A stretch of 60,718 nt of DNA from Methanosarcinaceae archaeon (GTDB taxonomy: Archaea > Halobacteriota > Methanosarcinia > Methanosarcinales > Methanosarcinaceae). The translations under genes and the position numbers were made by a program. Each line of letters opens with the position of its first letter. The first letter of the stretch is position 1. Location: positions 12,585 to 73,302 of the forward strand of contig JAMJFS010000006.1 in the NCBI GenBank assembly GCA_023544565.1, given 5' to 3'. This document shows, in pieces, positions 1-10,009 of the stretch. Under the pieces are notes generated by a model, which ran no database searches, was not told the DNA's origin, and worked only from the letters and a program-made list of their open reading frames with translations.

Positions 1-106
1 GCCACAGAACGCACAGAGTACACAGAGGGAATGTTGCTACGTTCTCTGTGCCCTCTGTGCCCCCTGTGCCCTCTATGCCCTCTGTGTACTATGTGTACTA
101 TGTGGC
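1..106. repeat. Imperfect long inverted repeat with 9-bp tandem core
   Basis: Bases 1-29 and 78-106 are an imperfect inverted repeat, with 24 of 29 positions pairing. Between the arms, from 44 to about 88, a 9-bp unit of the type CTCTGTGCC is repeated about five times with small changes. No open frame is associated with it. It resembles a foldback or MITE-like intergenic repeat, but no transposase lies nearby and the left boundary is the window edge. Confidence 0.7.
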
Positions 107-140
107 AGAAAGTTACAAAAAATAGATGCTGTTTAGTATA

Positions 141-164
141 AATCAATCAATCAATCAATCAATC
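141..164. repeat. Tetranucleotide microsatellite (AATC)6
   Basis: Six perfect copies of AATC stand in the gap left of the DUF362 gene. This is a simple slippage-prone repeat with no evident function. Confidence 0.9.
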
Positions 165-192
165 AAAAAAGCAAACTACTTTTGGAAAGTGG

Positions 193-233
193 TTCTGGAA
201 CGTGCCGCCTGCGGCGGTTCCTGCATTGTTTTT
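193..233 (-). repeat. Solo palindromic end of the GCCGCAGGCGGC repeat family
   Basis: The core GCCGCCTGCGGCGG at 204-217 and its flanks match, on the minus strand, the 'type 2' end of the elements near 21.7-22.0 kb and 45.8 kb. Shared parts include a CAAT-CA stretch before the palindrome and an AACCACT-like stretch after it. No partner end is visible, so this looks like a truncated or solo copy downstream of the DUF362 gene. Confidence 0.65.
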
Positions 234-266
234 TGATTTAACCAAATAAAACGAACTTACAATCCC

Positions 267-1343
267 TCACTCAACCAACTCATACTTCCGATTCCCAGAT
301 CCCACTTTTTCCGCATATTCAAGATGTATCACAGGATCAATACCCCACACATCATGCACACCACCACAATTCCCATCTTCATGCATCTTGCGGTTGATCA
401 AGTCAATACTTGCCATATCCAGAGAAACAGGATCGGACGAGGCAACAATTCCAACATTCCGAGAAAATACAGGTGCAGAGAAATTAAAACAATCACAACC
501 CGGTGTCAGGTCAAATATCCAGTTGATGTAACCGATCCTGCCAGACAATGCCTTTATAGGTCCAACCGAAGCCTCACCAAGCCGCATCTGCATTTTTTCT
601 GCAACATCTTCAGGTGGGATAATGGCTTCTTGGGGACATGATTCGAGACACGACAACTCACCTTTGCACAGATCGTGGTCAACATACGCCTTATCGCCGT
701 ACACTTTATCGCCATCCATCTTCAATGCACCCCAGACACACTGGTCAAAGCAAACCCCGCATCCGATACACTTTTCAGTATCGATCGCAGGTCGCCCAAC
801 TTCATGGACACGCGTCTTTCCGTCCTTGTCAAGACACCCCATCCCGAGATTCTTAATAGCACCACCAAAACCTGATCCCGGATGTCCCTTACAATGAGAT
901 ATCATGATCATACAATCCGCCTTTGCGATAGCACAAGCCACTGTGATGCTATCAAGCACTTCGCCCTTGATCTCAACATCAACGCTATCGTCCCCAAGCA
1001 GCCCATCCGCAACAATGATCGGAGCATTCATGCTTGCCTGTGTGAATCCATTCACCTCAGCAGTCCATAGCAGATCTACTGCATTAAATCTCATACCTTT
1101 ATACAGAACAGTAGTATCCGTCACAAACGGAATACCTCCGGCTTCCTTGATCAGGTCAACGACAGTTCTTACTATCACAGGGCGGATGTGGGTTGTATTA
1201 CCATATTCACCCGGATGTATCTTCACTGCCACGATGTCGCCTTTTTTTATCGGCGATATTTTAGGAAAAAGTTCCTTGATCTGATCTATCTGCGTCTGCT
1301 GCGGGCCTATATTATCAACTGATTTGAAAAAAACTTTGCTCAT
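267..1343 (-). CDS. DUF362 domain protein with two 4Fe-4S motifs
   Basis: The product is about 358 residues. The DUF362 fold covers roughly the first 180 residues and the last 100, and a ferredoxin-like insert lies between them. Two cysteine clusters are visible: a CIGCGVCFDQC motif typical of 4Fe-4S binding and a second, less regular C-x5-C-x3-C motif. DUF362 proteins are common in methanogens, usually beside redox genes, and their biochemical role is not established. The start chosen is the ATG at 1343, which has GAGAGGTG just upstream. A GTG four codons earlier overlaps that ribosome site. The gene lies downstream of cdhE on the same strand but behind a 370-bp gap with a T-rich terminator, so it is probably its own unit. 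It is likely cytoplasmic, with no signal peptide seen. Confidence 0.85.
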   Translation of the reverse strand: MSKVFFKSVDNIGPQQTQIDQIKELFPKISPIKKGDIVAVKIHPGEYGNTTHIRPVIVRTVVDLIKEAGGIPFVTDTTVLYKGMRFNAVDLLWTAEVNGFTQASMNAPIIVADGLLGDDSVDVEIKGEVLDSITVACAIAKADCMIMISHCKGHPGSGFGGAIKNLGMGCLDKDGKTRVHEVGRPAIDTEKCIGCGVCFDQCVWGALKMDGDKVYGDKAYVDHDLCKGELSCLESCPQEAIIPPEDVAEKMQMRLGEASVGPIKALSGRIGYINWIFDLTPGCDCFNFSAPVFSRNVGIVASSDPVSLDMASIDLINRKMHEDGNCGGVHDVWGIDPVIHLEYAEKVGSGNRKYELVE

Positions 1344-1461
1344 ACTAACCAACACCTCTCAATGTAGATTGGTTTTTGGTGATAAAAAGACTACTGTGTA
1401 TAGCGATAAAGATACACATATACAATAAGATATTACTAAAATGTTGTCAAAATCAGAAGAA

Positions 1462-1532
1462 AAGTGAGCGGGTAGGGGAGTGGGGTATATGTGTGTGTGT
1501 ATATTGTGGGGTAAAAAATGTCCCGCTCACTT
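1462..1532. other. 11-bp inverted repeat enclosing a G-rich, (GT)n-containing loop
   Basis: AAGTGAGCGGG (1462-1472) and CCCGCTCACTT (1522-1532) are perfect inverse complements 49 bp apart. The plus strand between them carries GGG, GGGG, GGGG and GGGG runs plus a (GT)n tract, so it could form a G-quadruplex. The gap 1344-1713 otherwise holds only the terminator-like sequence after cdhE and the likely promoter of the DUF362 gene. Function is unknown. Confidence 0.6.
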
Positions 1533-1633
1533 ATGCTATACAATAGCCCCATAGTATATAAAATATAGTGTTAGGGTAATATTTCAGTGTACCGCTTGAT
1601 GCTGAAAATCACATATCTAATAAGTTTATATAT

Positions 1634-1697
1634 ATGTGTATTTTAGTGTAATACACATGTACAATTAGTATATAAACAAAAAAATACAAAAAAGTAT
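1634..1697 (-). terminator. Likely terminator of the cdh operon
   Basis: Directly after the cdhE stop, the minus-strand transcript runs through two oligo-U tracts (about 1678-1697). It then meets a perfect 9-bp inverted repeat (ATGTGTATT at 1634-1642 with AATACACAT at 1650-1658, 7-nt loop). U tracts are the main archaeal termination signal; whether the hairpin also matters is inferred. Confidence 0.5.
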
Positions 1698-1713
1698 AGA
1701 AGTAGGAATATAC

Positions 1714-3123
1714 CTACTTCTTTGCCGGTGGCCAGTTCTTTTCCATCCAGCCAGGAATACGTCCTGAATCCGGTGGACCGATCATGACATTGGCACCAAC
1801 CTCATCCTCCACGTCACCCTGCAGGCGCGCTGCAAGTCCCGGGAGTACCAGCGTGTTGTGTGAGGTCTTTTCCTTCAGGTCAAATCCTGCCTCTTCCAAA
1901 CCCTTCTTGACCTTTGCAGCCGTAAGTTGTCCGCCTGCAACCGCTGCTTCAACACCGATACCATCAGTATCCACTGCCATAAGGTAGCAGTCAATACCAT
2001 TTGATGAGAGGTCACTCTCAACAGTGTAGTATGTCAATGCAAAGTTCGTGGTAACAATTACAGGTGAGTCCGCAGTAGGAGAACCAACATCATTAACAGC
2101 AGGATCCACCGTTACAGGCTTTCTTGGATCTGTGTAGATAGTATCACGTATGTGCATTTCAGGAAGCAGTGCATACGGCTCGATACTGTGGAGCAGCATG
2201 ATATCACCATATTTGATAGTGAACACTGATGCCACAACAGTTTCCCAATACGAAGCACTGACAGGATCGTCATGCGCCATCCATGCCGTAAGCGGCACTG
2301 CCATGATCGGGAACGCAATGTCTCGGTCGCCCTCTATTCCTGCTCTCCTGATCTTCAGGAAATTGTGGAAAGTAGTCCTCAGATCCTTACCTGTCGGGAA
2401 CGTTCCCGGGTCAAGGACAAGGTTTTCCATTCCCATCTCAAGGAACGTCTTTGCAAGAGATTTGAGCATATCAAGGTCATTTGGTGCAAACAGGGCAACA
2501 GGAACATTATATTCAAGTGCAAGGTCTGCGACCTCCTGCCAGTTATCCTTATTCGCAGCATAGATAAGTGGATTCTTATCACCTGCAACCTCAAGTCCGG
2601 CTTTCAAAACCTTTGGATTGAATGAACAAAGTACAAGCGGAAGGTCAGTCGTACCCATAACCTTCTTAACAGTGTCTGCAAACTTCTTCGGATCATCCGA
2701 AATTGAGCGCACTGCTATCATATCAAGTTGAAGGAACTCACCAACATAGAATTTCCTGAAATCACGTATCTGTTCCACTCTGGCAACAAGATCAGCCTCG
2801 TCCATCGTGTCCCATACATCATAAGCCAGTGCATTTTGGTTGAAGAACGTCAACTTGTGACGATACAGTACATCATCGCCGCCGATCTTCACAATATGGT
2901 CACCTACACCGATCTCAACCTCACGAATTTCCGGTGCCAGAAGTGCATCAAGTTCAGCATATTTCTTTTTGAACTTGTCATCAAGGATAGGAGTACAGTC
3001 AGTAAGTTTAAGGGAACGGTCTATCAGGTGTGACGCAAATGCCATACATGTTGCTTCACCACACTCGCCACAGTTAGTCCCTGGTAAAAATTTGTATGCC
3101 TGTAATGGGCTGTTTAGTTTCAT
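1714..3123 (-). CDS. cdhE: ACDS complex gamma subunit, corrinoid Fe-S protein large subunit
   Basis: CdhE (469 aa, the family's usual length) is the large subunit of the corrinoid iron-sulfur protein. It passes the methyl group between tetrahydrosarcinapterin/methanopterin and the A cluster of CdhC. The N-terminus shows the 4Fe-4S motif TNCGECGEATCMAF followed by a further Cys at about residue 42, as in known CdhE/AcsC. The rest is a TIM-barrel-like and C-terminal corrinoid-binding region. The ATG at 3123 has a strong GGAGGTG site that overlaps the end of cdhD, with only 4 bp between the genes, so CdhD and CdhE are translationally linked. It is the last gene of the cdhABC-cooC-DE operon and is soluble. 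Confidence 0.97.
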   Translation of the reverse strand: MKLNSPLQAYKFLPGTNCGECGEATCMAFASHLIDRSLKLTDCTPILDDKFKKKYAELDALLAPEIREVEIGVGDHIVKIGGDDVLYRHKLTFFNQNALAYDVWDTMDEADLVARVEQIRDFRKFYVGEFLQLDMIAVRSISDDPKKFADTVKKVMGTTDLPLVLCSFNPKVLKAGLEVAGDKNPLIYAANKDNWQEVADLALEYNVPVALFAPNDLDMLKSLAKTFLEMGMENLVLDPGTFPTGKDLRTTFHNFLKIRRAGIEGDRDIAFPIMAVPLTAWMAHDDPVSASYWETVVASVFTIKYGDIMLLHSIEPYALLPEMHIRDTIYTDPRKPVTVDPAVNDVGSPTADSPVIVTTNFALTYYTVESDLSSNGIDCYLMAVDTDGIGVEAAVAGGQLTAAKVKKGLEEAGFDLKEKTSHNTLVLPGLAARLQGDVEDEVGANVMIGPPDSGRIPGWMEKNWPPAKK

Positions 3124-3127
3124 GTTC

Positions 3128-4465
3128 TCACACCTCCGCTCCGATCCAGTTGGTAATGTCGATCGTCTCTTCCTCTTTCAAACCAAATAGAGTCTGCGTA
3201 ATTTCTTTGACCACCTGCACGGATGTCGGGTGCATCATCATGAAAAGGTCATTGCCTGCAAGCGCAAGTGACAGACCTGTAACGATCTCCCAGATCGGAC
3301 CTCTGTATTCACGTGGTCCCCAATCGGAATCCTGTTTGAGTGGAGATGAGACCATCCATGATTCACGGGCACCCCATGCATTGGTAGTACCTGATGACAT
3401 CGGGAATGTCAGTTCTTCATCACCCATAAGACCGGCAAGTCGTATGCGCTCCATGTTAGTATAAGCATAATCAAGACCATAACCAAGTGCTGCAGTTGTT
3501 GGATCCATTACAATGTTCTCCCTTGGGACATCGCACTGTTTCATCAATTTACGGTTAAGTTCCTTTTGCGCATTGATCTCCAGTTGTGTCCATGAAAGAA
3601 CAGCATGACCGTAATCATTCGCTGCCTTTGCAATACGTGCATAGTCAAGGTTCAGACTGGCTGAAGCAAGCAAACATCGCTCACCCTCAGCAACTTCTGC
3701 TGCCTTTTCCAGAACTTCAGGGTCCTTCTGTGGATTACCTGAACCACCAATAACAATAGGAACATCAACAGCCTGCAGAACATCCTCGACAACCTTTGCA
3801 GCCTCGCGTGCCGATGTATCATTGATAAGTGGATCAGTTGAGATAAGGTGGATAGTAACCATGTCGGCGTTGAAATCACGCACAACCTTTTTTGCCCATT
3901 CAGCCGGGTCATTGATAACATCCTCATAATTCATCTTAACAGCCTTTGCCATACCGATAGGCATGTCAAACACATCCATAGTCACATAGTTTCTATGTGG
4001 CATTTCAGTATCGAAATAGAATGGTAATGAATTCTCGCCACCAAGCGTAACCGTGCTCTTACGGCTGCCGCCATCCGCCGAGGTCGCGCCAAGTGTGACT
4101 TCCTGGATCGTGTGCTTCCATTCTTCCACATTTTTAACTTCGAACTTAGAAGGAATGAGTTTATTCAACCGCGCAGGTGCAGTAATACCTGCTGTGGGTG
4201 CTGCCATTCCGCCAATACCTACTCCTGCCATACCTGCAAAAGCCTGTCCAACAGGATATCCTAACATGTTTGCAATATTCGCAAGATGTACCGAGATCTG
4301 TGCAGTTTCATGACCCAATGCATAAGCAAGAGCCGGATTAAGTCCGCCGCCACCACTGATGTCCAGTTCAATGTCACCCTCGATGGTCACGCCTTCGAGT
4401 GCTTCGACATTTCCCAGATCCTTGAACATATCAGTAAGGTCTGACAGTTTTACTTTTTTTGTCAT
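3128..4465 (-). CDS. cdhD: ACDS complex delta subunit, corrinoid Fe-S protein small subunit
   Basis: CdhD (445 aa) pairs with CdhE to form the corrinoid methyl carrier of the acetyl-CoA decarbonylase/synthase complex. The N-terminal third contains a Gly/Ala-rich stretch ([19 protein letters not shown]) seen in archaeal delta subunits. The remainder is a TIM barrel related to pterin-dependent methyltransferases, with conserved segments such as [19 protein letters not shown]. The start ATG at 4465 is preceded by GGTGA. It follows cooC by 77 bp and is followed by cdhE after 4 bp. No frameshifts or missing parts are seen. Confidence 0.97.
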   Translation of the reverse strand: MTKKVKLSDLTDMFKDLGNVEALEGVTIEGDIELDISGGGGLNPALAYALGHETAQISVHLANIANMLGYPVGQAFAGMAGVGIGGMAAPTAGITAPARLNKLIPSKFEVKNVEEWKHTIQEVTLGATSADGGSRKSTVTLGGENSLPFYFDTEMPHRNYVTMDVFDMPIGMAKAVKMNYEDVINDPAEWAKKVVRDFNADMVTIHLISTDPLINDTSAREAAKVVEDVLQAVDVPIVIGGSGNPQKDPEVLEKAAEVAEGERCLLASASLNLDYARIAKAANDYGHAVLSWTQLEINAQKELNRKLMKQCDVPRENIVMDPTTAALGYGLDYAYTNMERIRLAGLMGDEELTFPMSSGTTNAWGARESWMVSSPLKQDSDWGPREYRGPIWEIVTGLSLALAGNDLFMMMHPTSVQVVKEITQTLFGLKEEETIDITNWIGAEV

Positions 4466-4542
4466 GTTAATTTCACCGTCTGCATAATTGATGTGTCATT
4501 AATGATCTACAATAACTAAAACAATTTTAATTACAATTACAT

Positions 4543-5295
4543 TTATAACTTTAATTTCTTTGCAATATTCTCAATTTCCCGTACCGCAACCGAATCGTCA
4601 GGCAGATCGAACAATGGAGACCCAACAAGATCGCGCTCCTGTATCATCTCATCGACCTCGACCGCACCAATTAATTCAAGTTTAAGTTCTTTTGCAGTCT
4701 CAGATATTTTATCCTTATTGGCTTCCGTGACCTTGTTTGCAATTACATATATATTCTTTACATTTGCTTCAAGTTCCCCGACAAGTTCACGTATTCGCTC
4801 ACCTGTCCGAAGACCTCTGCGTGAACCGTCCGTAACAACAATAAGATCATCCACATCGCGAATTATCTTACGGCTGAAATGCTCAAGACCTGCCGCAGTA
4901 TCGATGATGACCACATCATAGTTCTTTACAAGACGATCCATGATACCACGAAGCAAATTGTTTGCATAGCAGTAACATCCAGAACCTTCAGGACGACCCA
5001 TAACAAGCAGGTCATATCCGGGCATCTCTGTCAAGACCTCATATATCTTGGACTCGAATATCGATTCCTTGTTGACATCAGGAGGAAGATTATCCCTCTC
5101 ATTGAGCATGAACTCTCGCATATCTCCAATACCGGTTTCCGCCTCGCACCCAAGTGTCTCAGGCAGATTTGTATCGGGATCAGCATCGATTGCTAGGACA
5201 ATCTTGTTGCCCTTTGTAAGATAGCGGATAAGCAATGCTGCAATTGCAGTTTTGCCTGTTCCACCCTTACCGGTTATTGCAATTACTCTTGTCAC
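4543..5295 (-). CDS. cooC: CooC-type nickel-insertion ATPase for CODH/ACS
   Basis: This 250-aa MinD/ParA-type ATPase has the deviant Walker A GKGGTGKT at residues 9-16 and the CooC hallmark C-x-C (Cys107-Tyr-Cys109), which binds metal at the dimer interface. CooC proteins use ATP to load nickel into CO dehydrogenase or the acetyl-CoA synthase A cluster. Its place between cdhC and cdhD is the usual one in Methanosarcinales operons. The start is GTG at 5295, with AGAGGT a few bases upstream; no ATG fits. It lies 34 bp after cdhC, so it is clearly cotranscribed. Confidence 0.93.
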   Translation of the reverse strand: MTRVIAITGKGGTGKTAIAALLIRYLTKGNKIVLAIDADPDTNLPETLGCEAETGIGDMREFMLNERDNLPPDVNKESIFESKIYEVLTEMPGYDLLVMGRPEGSGCYCYANNLLRGIMDRLVKNYDVVIIDTAAGLEHFSRKIIRDVDDLIVVTDGSRRGLRTGERIRELVGELEANVKNIYVIANKVTEANKDKISETAKELKLELIGAVEVDEMIQERDLVGSPLFDLPDDSVAVREIENIAKKLKL

Positions 5296-5329
5296 AAAAG
5301 ACCTCTAATTTGCTTAAATTTACTTAAGA

Positions 5330-6748
5330 TCACTCGCTCTTTTTGATGATCACACGATCAATTGAGACTTTGGCATTCTTGAGTGTTATCTTAACACCAC
5401 TGCCGCCTGAGCCTGAGCCTGAACCTAAACCTAAACCTGCAGGCATCATTGGAGCACCTGCTGTCATTGTTGGCATCTGCATCGTTGATGCTGCGGTTGT
5501 TGTTTCCTCAACAACTTCCTCGTCTTCTTCCTCTTCCTCAACCCATCTTTCCAAAATTGGGTGTTTCTTCTCTGTTAAGAACGCCTTGAGTGATTCAAGA
5601 TCAGTAGCATCCTCTTCGGTTGCGACCTTGTCAACAATATCCTCTGGAATATCTGCAAGCACCTTGTCCTTAAGATGTTTTGGCATCCAGACAACACGGT
5701 CCCAGCCGCCATCAGTCTCTATGAACTTTGGTGAGCGGAAATAGTTGATACCGATACCAAGGAAACCTACGATCTGCTTACCACCGCCGGTCTGTCCTGC
5801 CATTGTAGAGAACGGAAGACCGTTTGGTGCAGTTCCTGTAAAGTCCCTGTCAACCCATCCTATACCGTCCACTTCGGGAATATAGAAACCTACAACCTCA
5901 AAACAACCGCAAGAAGTATGGGGGTACTCAAAGAACGAATGGATCTTGATCCTGTCATACTCGCCGTTTGAGAGGGATTTTGCAAGATCGTTAACTCCTG
6001 AATACTCGCCACCCTCAGCATCAATGATCTCGCCTTTCTCGATCGCGAACTGCGGACCCTCAGGGTCTACCTTCGCAGCAGCACGACCATCGAACCAGTT
6101 GATCGCACCACAAAGTGAGATACGGTCCGGTGTCACGACACAGACATTGGTCGGTGCAAATGACTGGCACAATGTACAGCCATAGAACACATCCACATCC
6201 TCATCATGAAGATCACGGGTTCGCTCATCACGTGCCGTGTATGTTGCAATTGCCCCATCAAGTTCTTTTTCAACTTCAGCCAGATCTGTGATATAAGTGG
6301 CCTCGATCTTCTCTATGAACGGGAGTTCATTCTTAAAGAGCATCATAGTCGCTTTTGCGATCTGCTCAAAAGAATTCAGACCTTTTTTCATTGCATCCTT
6401 GCTGACACGGATCCAGATATCATATCTCTGGTTGAGATGCATGACACCCTGAATATAATTCTGGAAATCATGGTTTCGTCTCTCAACAATAGCCTCAAGG
6501 TCCTGTTCTACAAGTTCACCCGCAATGCGATATATCATTGCGATTGGGTGTCTTGAACCTTCTTCCATTGCCGATAGGTCAGGACCAATAAGCGTGAACT
6601 TACCATCCTCTATCTCATCCATCTCAACTGATTTTACAAGTTCAAAACCCTTGGATTTTGGACCTGCAAGCTCAACATACATGCCGTCTTTCCTAACTCT
6701 CTCACCCTCAAACATTGGTGAGATCTCAAAGGGGAATTCATCTGCCAT
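5330..6748 (-). CDS. cdhC: ACDS complex beta subunit, acetyl-CoA synthase catalytic subunit
   Basis: CdhC (472 aa) carries the Ni-Ni-4Fe-4S A cluster, where CO, a methyl group and CoA are joined to or split from acetyl-CoA. The A-cluster cysteines are visible in the FYGCTLCQSFAPTNVC segment, in LCGAINWFDGR and in HTSCGCFEV. It lacks the N-terminal CODH-binding domain of bacterial AcsB, as expected for archaea. The C-terminus is an acidic stretch, then a Met/Pro/Ala stretch and a Gly/Ser-rich hinge before a short basic tail, resembling the tails of methanosarcinal beta subunits. The ATG at 6748 has GGAGAA 7 nt upstream and gives the usual length; a TTG two codons earlier is less likely. Confidence 0.97.
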   Translation of the reverse strand: MADEFPFEISPMFEGERVRKDGMYVELAGPKSKGFELVKSVEMDEIEDGKFTLIGPDLSAMEEGSRHPIAMIYRIAGELVEQDLEAIVERRNHDFQNYIQGVMHLNQRYDIWIRVSKDAMKKGLNSFEQIAKATMMLFKNELPFIEKIEATYITDLAEVEKELDGAIATYTARDERTRDLHDEDVDVFYGCTLCQSFAPTNVCVVTPDRISLCGAINWFDGRAAAKVDPEGPQFAIEKGEIIDAEGGEYSGVNDLAKSLSNGEYDRIKIHSFFEYPHTSCGCFEVVGFYIPEVDGIGWVDRDFTGTAPNGLPFSTMAGQTGGGKQIVGFLGIGINYFRSPKFIETDGGWDRVVWMPKHLKDKVLADIPEDIVDKVATEEDATDLESLKAFLTEKKHPILERWVEEEEEDEEVVEETTTAASTMQMPTMTAGAPMMPAGLGLGSGSGSGGSGVKITLKNAKVSIDRVIIKKSE

Positions 6749-6826
6749 TTTCAATTCTCCGTTGTTATCTGATCTTTAACTGTGATCTAACTATAACGTA
6801 CTATAATCTTCTAACGATACAATAAT

Positions 6827-7339
6827 TCATAAATTCTCGATCAATTCATCCAGTGCCTCAAGATGTAATTCCGCACTCAGATTACCAAAAGACATTGTTG
6901 CATTCTGCAAATAATGTTTATCAATGGATAATGTCTTGAGGTCCGTAAAATTCTTAAGACCTGATAGAACCTGATTGATATAATACTTCTTGTGTGCCAG
7001 AACGATGATCAGGTCATAATGACCCTCACCATCCAGTCCGGTCCATTTCGTATCACCGAGATATGCTCCAAGTGAATGGATGTTGATGTATTTTGCATTC
7101 ACATCCTCATTAACAAATCTTTTGATCGCATTTCCTGTCGCAGCGACCGGCACTTTGCTTTTCTTTGCAATGGATATCGCACGCTTGAGTATCTCTTCAT
7201 CAAGCACATCAGAAGCCACAACCAACAATGGTCGCTTTGCTTTTGATATAAGTTTTGCAGCGATATTTGGCTGAACAGGTTTTGCACTTTTTGTACCATG
7301 TGTAGTATACATCTTAAGATTCTTCGTAGTGTCAACCAT
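6827..7339 (-). CDS. cdhB: ACDS complex epsilon subunit
   Basis: CdhB (170 aa) is the small partner of CdhA in the alpha2-epsilon2 CO dehydrogenase module of the archaeal complex. It has a Rossmann-like fold of the DHS/TPP-enzyme middle-domain type (for example [14 protein letters not shown] near residue 35 and [11 protein letters not shown] near 110). The family is thought to help bind FAD or ferredoxin. The ATG at 7339 lies 3 bp after cdhA, and AAGGAGG overlaps the end of cdhA, so the two are translationally coupled. Confidence 0.95.
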   Translation of the reverse strand: MVDTTKNLKMYTTHGTKSAKPVQPNIAAKLISKAKRPLLVVASDVLDEEILKRAISIAKKSKVPVAATGNAIKRFVNEDVNAKYINIHSLGAYLGDTKWTGLDGEGHYDLIIVLAHKKYYINQVLSGLKNFTDLKTLSIDKHYLQNATMSFGNLSAELHLEALDELIENL

Positions 7340-7342
7340 TAT

Positions 7343-9748
7343 CTAAGCCTCCTTGCAAAGTCTTTTGACGTTGGTCGGTTGTGCCGAAACATCCATTTTC
7401 ATAGACGGACCCGATAGTATCTTTTTCTTTTTCCAGTCAATTTCCCAACCATGCTCAGTTTCAAGTATCTTCAACAAATCTTCACGCTTGGCAAGTGGCA
7501 GGTCGGTCTCACTTCTTACAAAAGTATGCCAGTCATCAGGAATTATACCAAGATACTTCTGGCTAAGTTCGATGTAATGGGTAAGTTTGATCATTCTGCC
7601 CATGTTGTTATCAGTTGGTCGCATACAGTTTTTAGCCATCATTGGCATTACTTCCTCAACCGAATCCGCTGTTGTAAGCAGGAATTCCGGCATTGGTGCG
7701 ATCGGCATCTTCTCGCCGTTTCGTGCATCATATACTGACCATTTTTCTGTATCATAAGGCTTGCCGATAAGTGCCCTGCGGTATTTCGAACCATGTGGTC
7801 CGACTATGACAGGGATCCCAAGACGGTTGCATCCTGTTCCAATCGATGCTGCCTTTTGTGAATATGCACCCCATGCAAGCCCGACCGCACCTACACGGTT
7901 GAGTACATAATCAGCGATCTCCTCGAAGTTTCCATTCACATTACGCTGTGCAAATATCGCTGCTACCTTGATGGTTGTTGCAGCAATGTGTGCATTGGAT
8001 ACACAGGAACCGACGTTTATCAGGTTACCCTTGACAAATCGTGCAGGATACTGCTCATAGAGTGTCTTACCTTCATCGTCCTTGTGTAGACCAAGGTCCA
8101 TTGCAGTGCATCCTGACATCAGAACGATGTAGTTTCGCTTTAGCATTTCATCTGCAATTGTGTAAAGGTCCTTTGTACCACCAGGATAGTTGGAACATCC
8201 AACCATTGCAATAACACCTGGTGTGGTTCCAAGTACAAGATTTACCCCTTCCTCACGTATCTCAGGATCGCTTATCTGACCTCTTCCGACACGAACAAGT
8301 CCTTTCTCTTCACGGATGACCCTCTGTGCAGCCTTTTCTATGACATTCACAACCGGAATATCCTTTGGACATTCTTGTTCACATCTGCCACACCCAACAC
8401 AATTATCGTGCAGAGTTTCAAACGGTGAGAGGTCTCCCTCGGATGCTGCTGTCATTGCATCGCTGATAGAAAGGTTGGTCGGACATGCAAGTTCACATGC
8501 AAGACAATGTATACACCTATCTGTAAGTTCCTTGAACTCCTCATCTGTGGGTATAGCAGTAATGCCTCTTTCCTTTCGTATTACTGACATCTCCAAAACG
8601 AGACGCGGTGCAAGTTCACCGACCTTATCGTAGTCAAGAAGAAGAACCCCGGGTTCCTTTTCGCTAACAAGGTCACTAATGATATCATCTACACTGTCAC
8701 CTGAGCGCTCAGGTAGACCATACATGATCTTCTCGTTCGTTGCGATCACAGGGATCGAGAGTTTCCGTGCTTCTTTCAGAACATCAGCCCTGACGCACTG
8801 TTCATCCACAACAATTATGTCAGGAATACCTGAACGTATGAATTTCAGTTCTTTTGCCAGAGGACCTACGATCTTTGCTTTTGTTTTTTTACCATCAGCT
8901 GCTTTATAGCGGCTTATGTCATGTGCAGTACAGCACAGTCCGGCAAGTTCGATCTTATCAGTAAGGCCATGCTCATCCATGTAATCTATTATATGAGTCA
9001 CAGCTGCAATATTATGCCCTATACAGAGCAAAACCGGTTTTGTAGAATCAATACATCCCATACCGACTTCGACAAATGGTGCTTCTTGATCGGATTTTGG
9101 CATCTCGAGACACGATATTTGTGCAACATCAGATAACTCCATACCTACAAGATCAAGCATACCGCCGTGCATTGCTTTTGACTCAAAGTCGATCGCTGCA
9201 CCTTCCTGACCCATGTGAATAGTTGCCAAAAGCTGCGTCAATTGTTCTTCCACATACTCAATTGCAGTATCAAGTTCACCTATTGTTTTAGGCTGGTAAC
9301 CCAATACAGTCTGTATAATTGGTGTTTTAAGGTTTGAAGGACCCACATCGATCGGGTAATCCGGACCATGTGTTTCGATCAAATGATGAAGCAAGTGGCG
9401 ACCGTGTGCTGAATGAGCAGCCGCTCCGGTAATCACGCGAAGTAAGAATTCACGCGCTTGATGTGCTTCCATATTAATACCACAAGCTCCTTCCTTGTTG
9501 CCCGTCAGGTCACATGTACCAAAGGTACAGTAACAACACTGGTCACACATTGGGGTGTAGACTGGCTCGTAACGGTTGAGTAGCTTATAATCCCATTCCC
9601 TCAAACCAATTATTCCTGGTTTTGGGGTCGGACCCATTTCGCCTTCGGCTTCCATTTTTTTCTCGATTGCGCCTACAATGCTGCCAATCGTGATCTGAAC
9701 GTTTTCCAGTTCTTCAATTGAAAAACTGCCTGTGTTGATTTCGCTCAT
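7343..9748 (-). CDS. cdhA: ACDS complex alpha subunit, Ni-Fe-S CO dehydrogenase
   Basis: CdhA (801 aa) oxidises CO to CO2 at a Ni-Fe-S C cluster and passes electrons to ferredoxin. Visible are the N-terminal B/D-cluster cysteines ([14 protein letters not shown]) and two ferredoxin-type motifs found only in archaeal alpha subunits ([12 protein letters not shown] and [12 protein letters not shown] near the middle). C-cluster ligand segments ([38 protein letters not shown]) are all present. Nothing is missing. It is the first gene of the operon. The ATG at 9748 has a near-perfect AGGAGG upstream. It is soluble and part of the large ACDS complex. Confidence 0.98.
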   Translation of the reverse strand: MSEINTGSFSIEELENVQITIGSIVGAIEKKMEAEGEMGPTPKPGIIGLREWDYKLLNRYEPVYTPMCDQCCYCTFGTCDLTGNKEGACGINMEAHQAREFLLRVITGAAAHSAHGRHLLHHLIETHGPDYPIDVGPSNLKTPIIQTVLGYQPKTIGELDTAIEYVEEQLTQLLATIHMGQEGAAIDFESKAMHGGMLDLVGMELSDVAQISCLEMPKSDQEAPFVEVGMGCIDSTKPVLLCIGHNIAAVTHIIDYMDEHGLTDKIELAGLCCTAHDISRYKAADGKKTKAKIVGPLAKELKFIRSGIPDIIVVDEQCVRADVLKEARKLSIPVIATNEKIMYGLPERSGDSVDDIISDLVSEKEPGVLLLDYDKVGELAPRLVLEMSVIRKERGITAIPTDEEFKELTDRCIHCLACELACPTNLSISDAMTAASEGDLSPFETLHDNCVGCGRCEQECPKDIPVVNVIEKAAQRVIREEKGLVRVGRGQISDPEIREEGVNLVLGTTPGVIAMVGCSNYPGGTKDLYTIADEMLKRNYIVLMSGCTAMDLGLHKDDEGKTLYEQYPARFVKGNLINVGSCVSNAHIAATTIKVAAIFAQRNVNGNFEEIADYVLNRVGAVGLAWGAYSQKAASIGTGCNRLGIPVIVGPHGSKYRRALIGKPYDTEKWSVYDARNGEKMPIAPMPEFLLTTADSVEEVMPMMAKNCMRPTDNNMGRMIKLTHYIELSQKYLGIIPDDWHTFVRSETDLPLAKREDLLKILETEHGWEIDWKKKKILSGPSMKMDVSAQPTNVKRLCKEA

Positions 9749-9785
9749 ATGTTTTTGGTCCTCCTAAGTTAACGTTAGTTGGTTT

Positions 9786-9885
9786 GTCAAACATCTTGAT
9801 AAAGATGCATTTGGTTTAATAAAAATACGATAATTTGAATTGTCAAGATGGTTTTTTCCTATATGTGCCAAGTATAGATAAACGT
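9786..9885 (-). promoter_or_regulatory. cdh operon leader with mutually exclusive hairpins
   Basis: In minus-strand reading, CATCTTGA (complement of 9843-9850) can pair with TCAAGATG (complement of 9793-9800). The second copy can instead form a local hairpin CATCTT-TATC-AAGATG (9792-9807). A U-rich tract, GTATTTTTATT, lies between the two sites. A TATA-like TTTATCTATA sits at about 9871-9882, consistent with a start near 9850. Structured cdh leaders that affect expression are known in Methanosarcina; that this one acts as an attenuator is inferred. Confidence 0.45.
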
Positions 9886-10009
9886 TTTCCAATCTATCAT
9901 GATTATCATTGATAAATCTTTTATGTGTTTACATTGTTGCATTATTTGTCACCATAAACCGCTTGAATAATCATTACTGTCGATTCTTAGAAACTATTTT
10001 ATCTAATGC

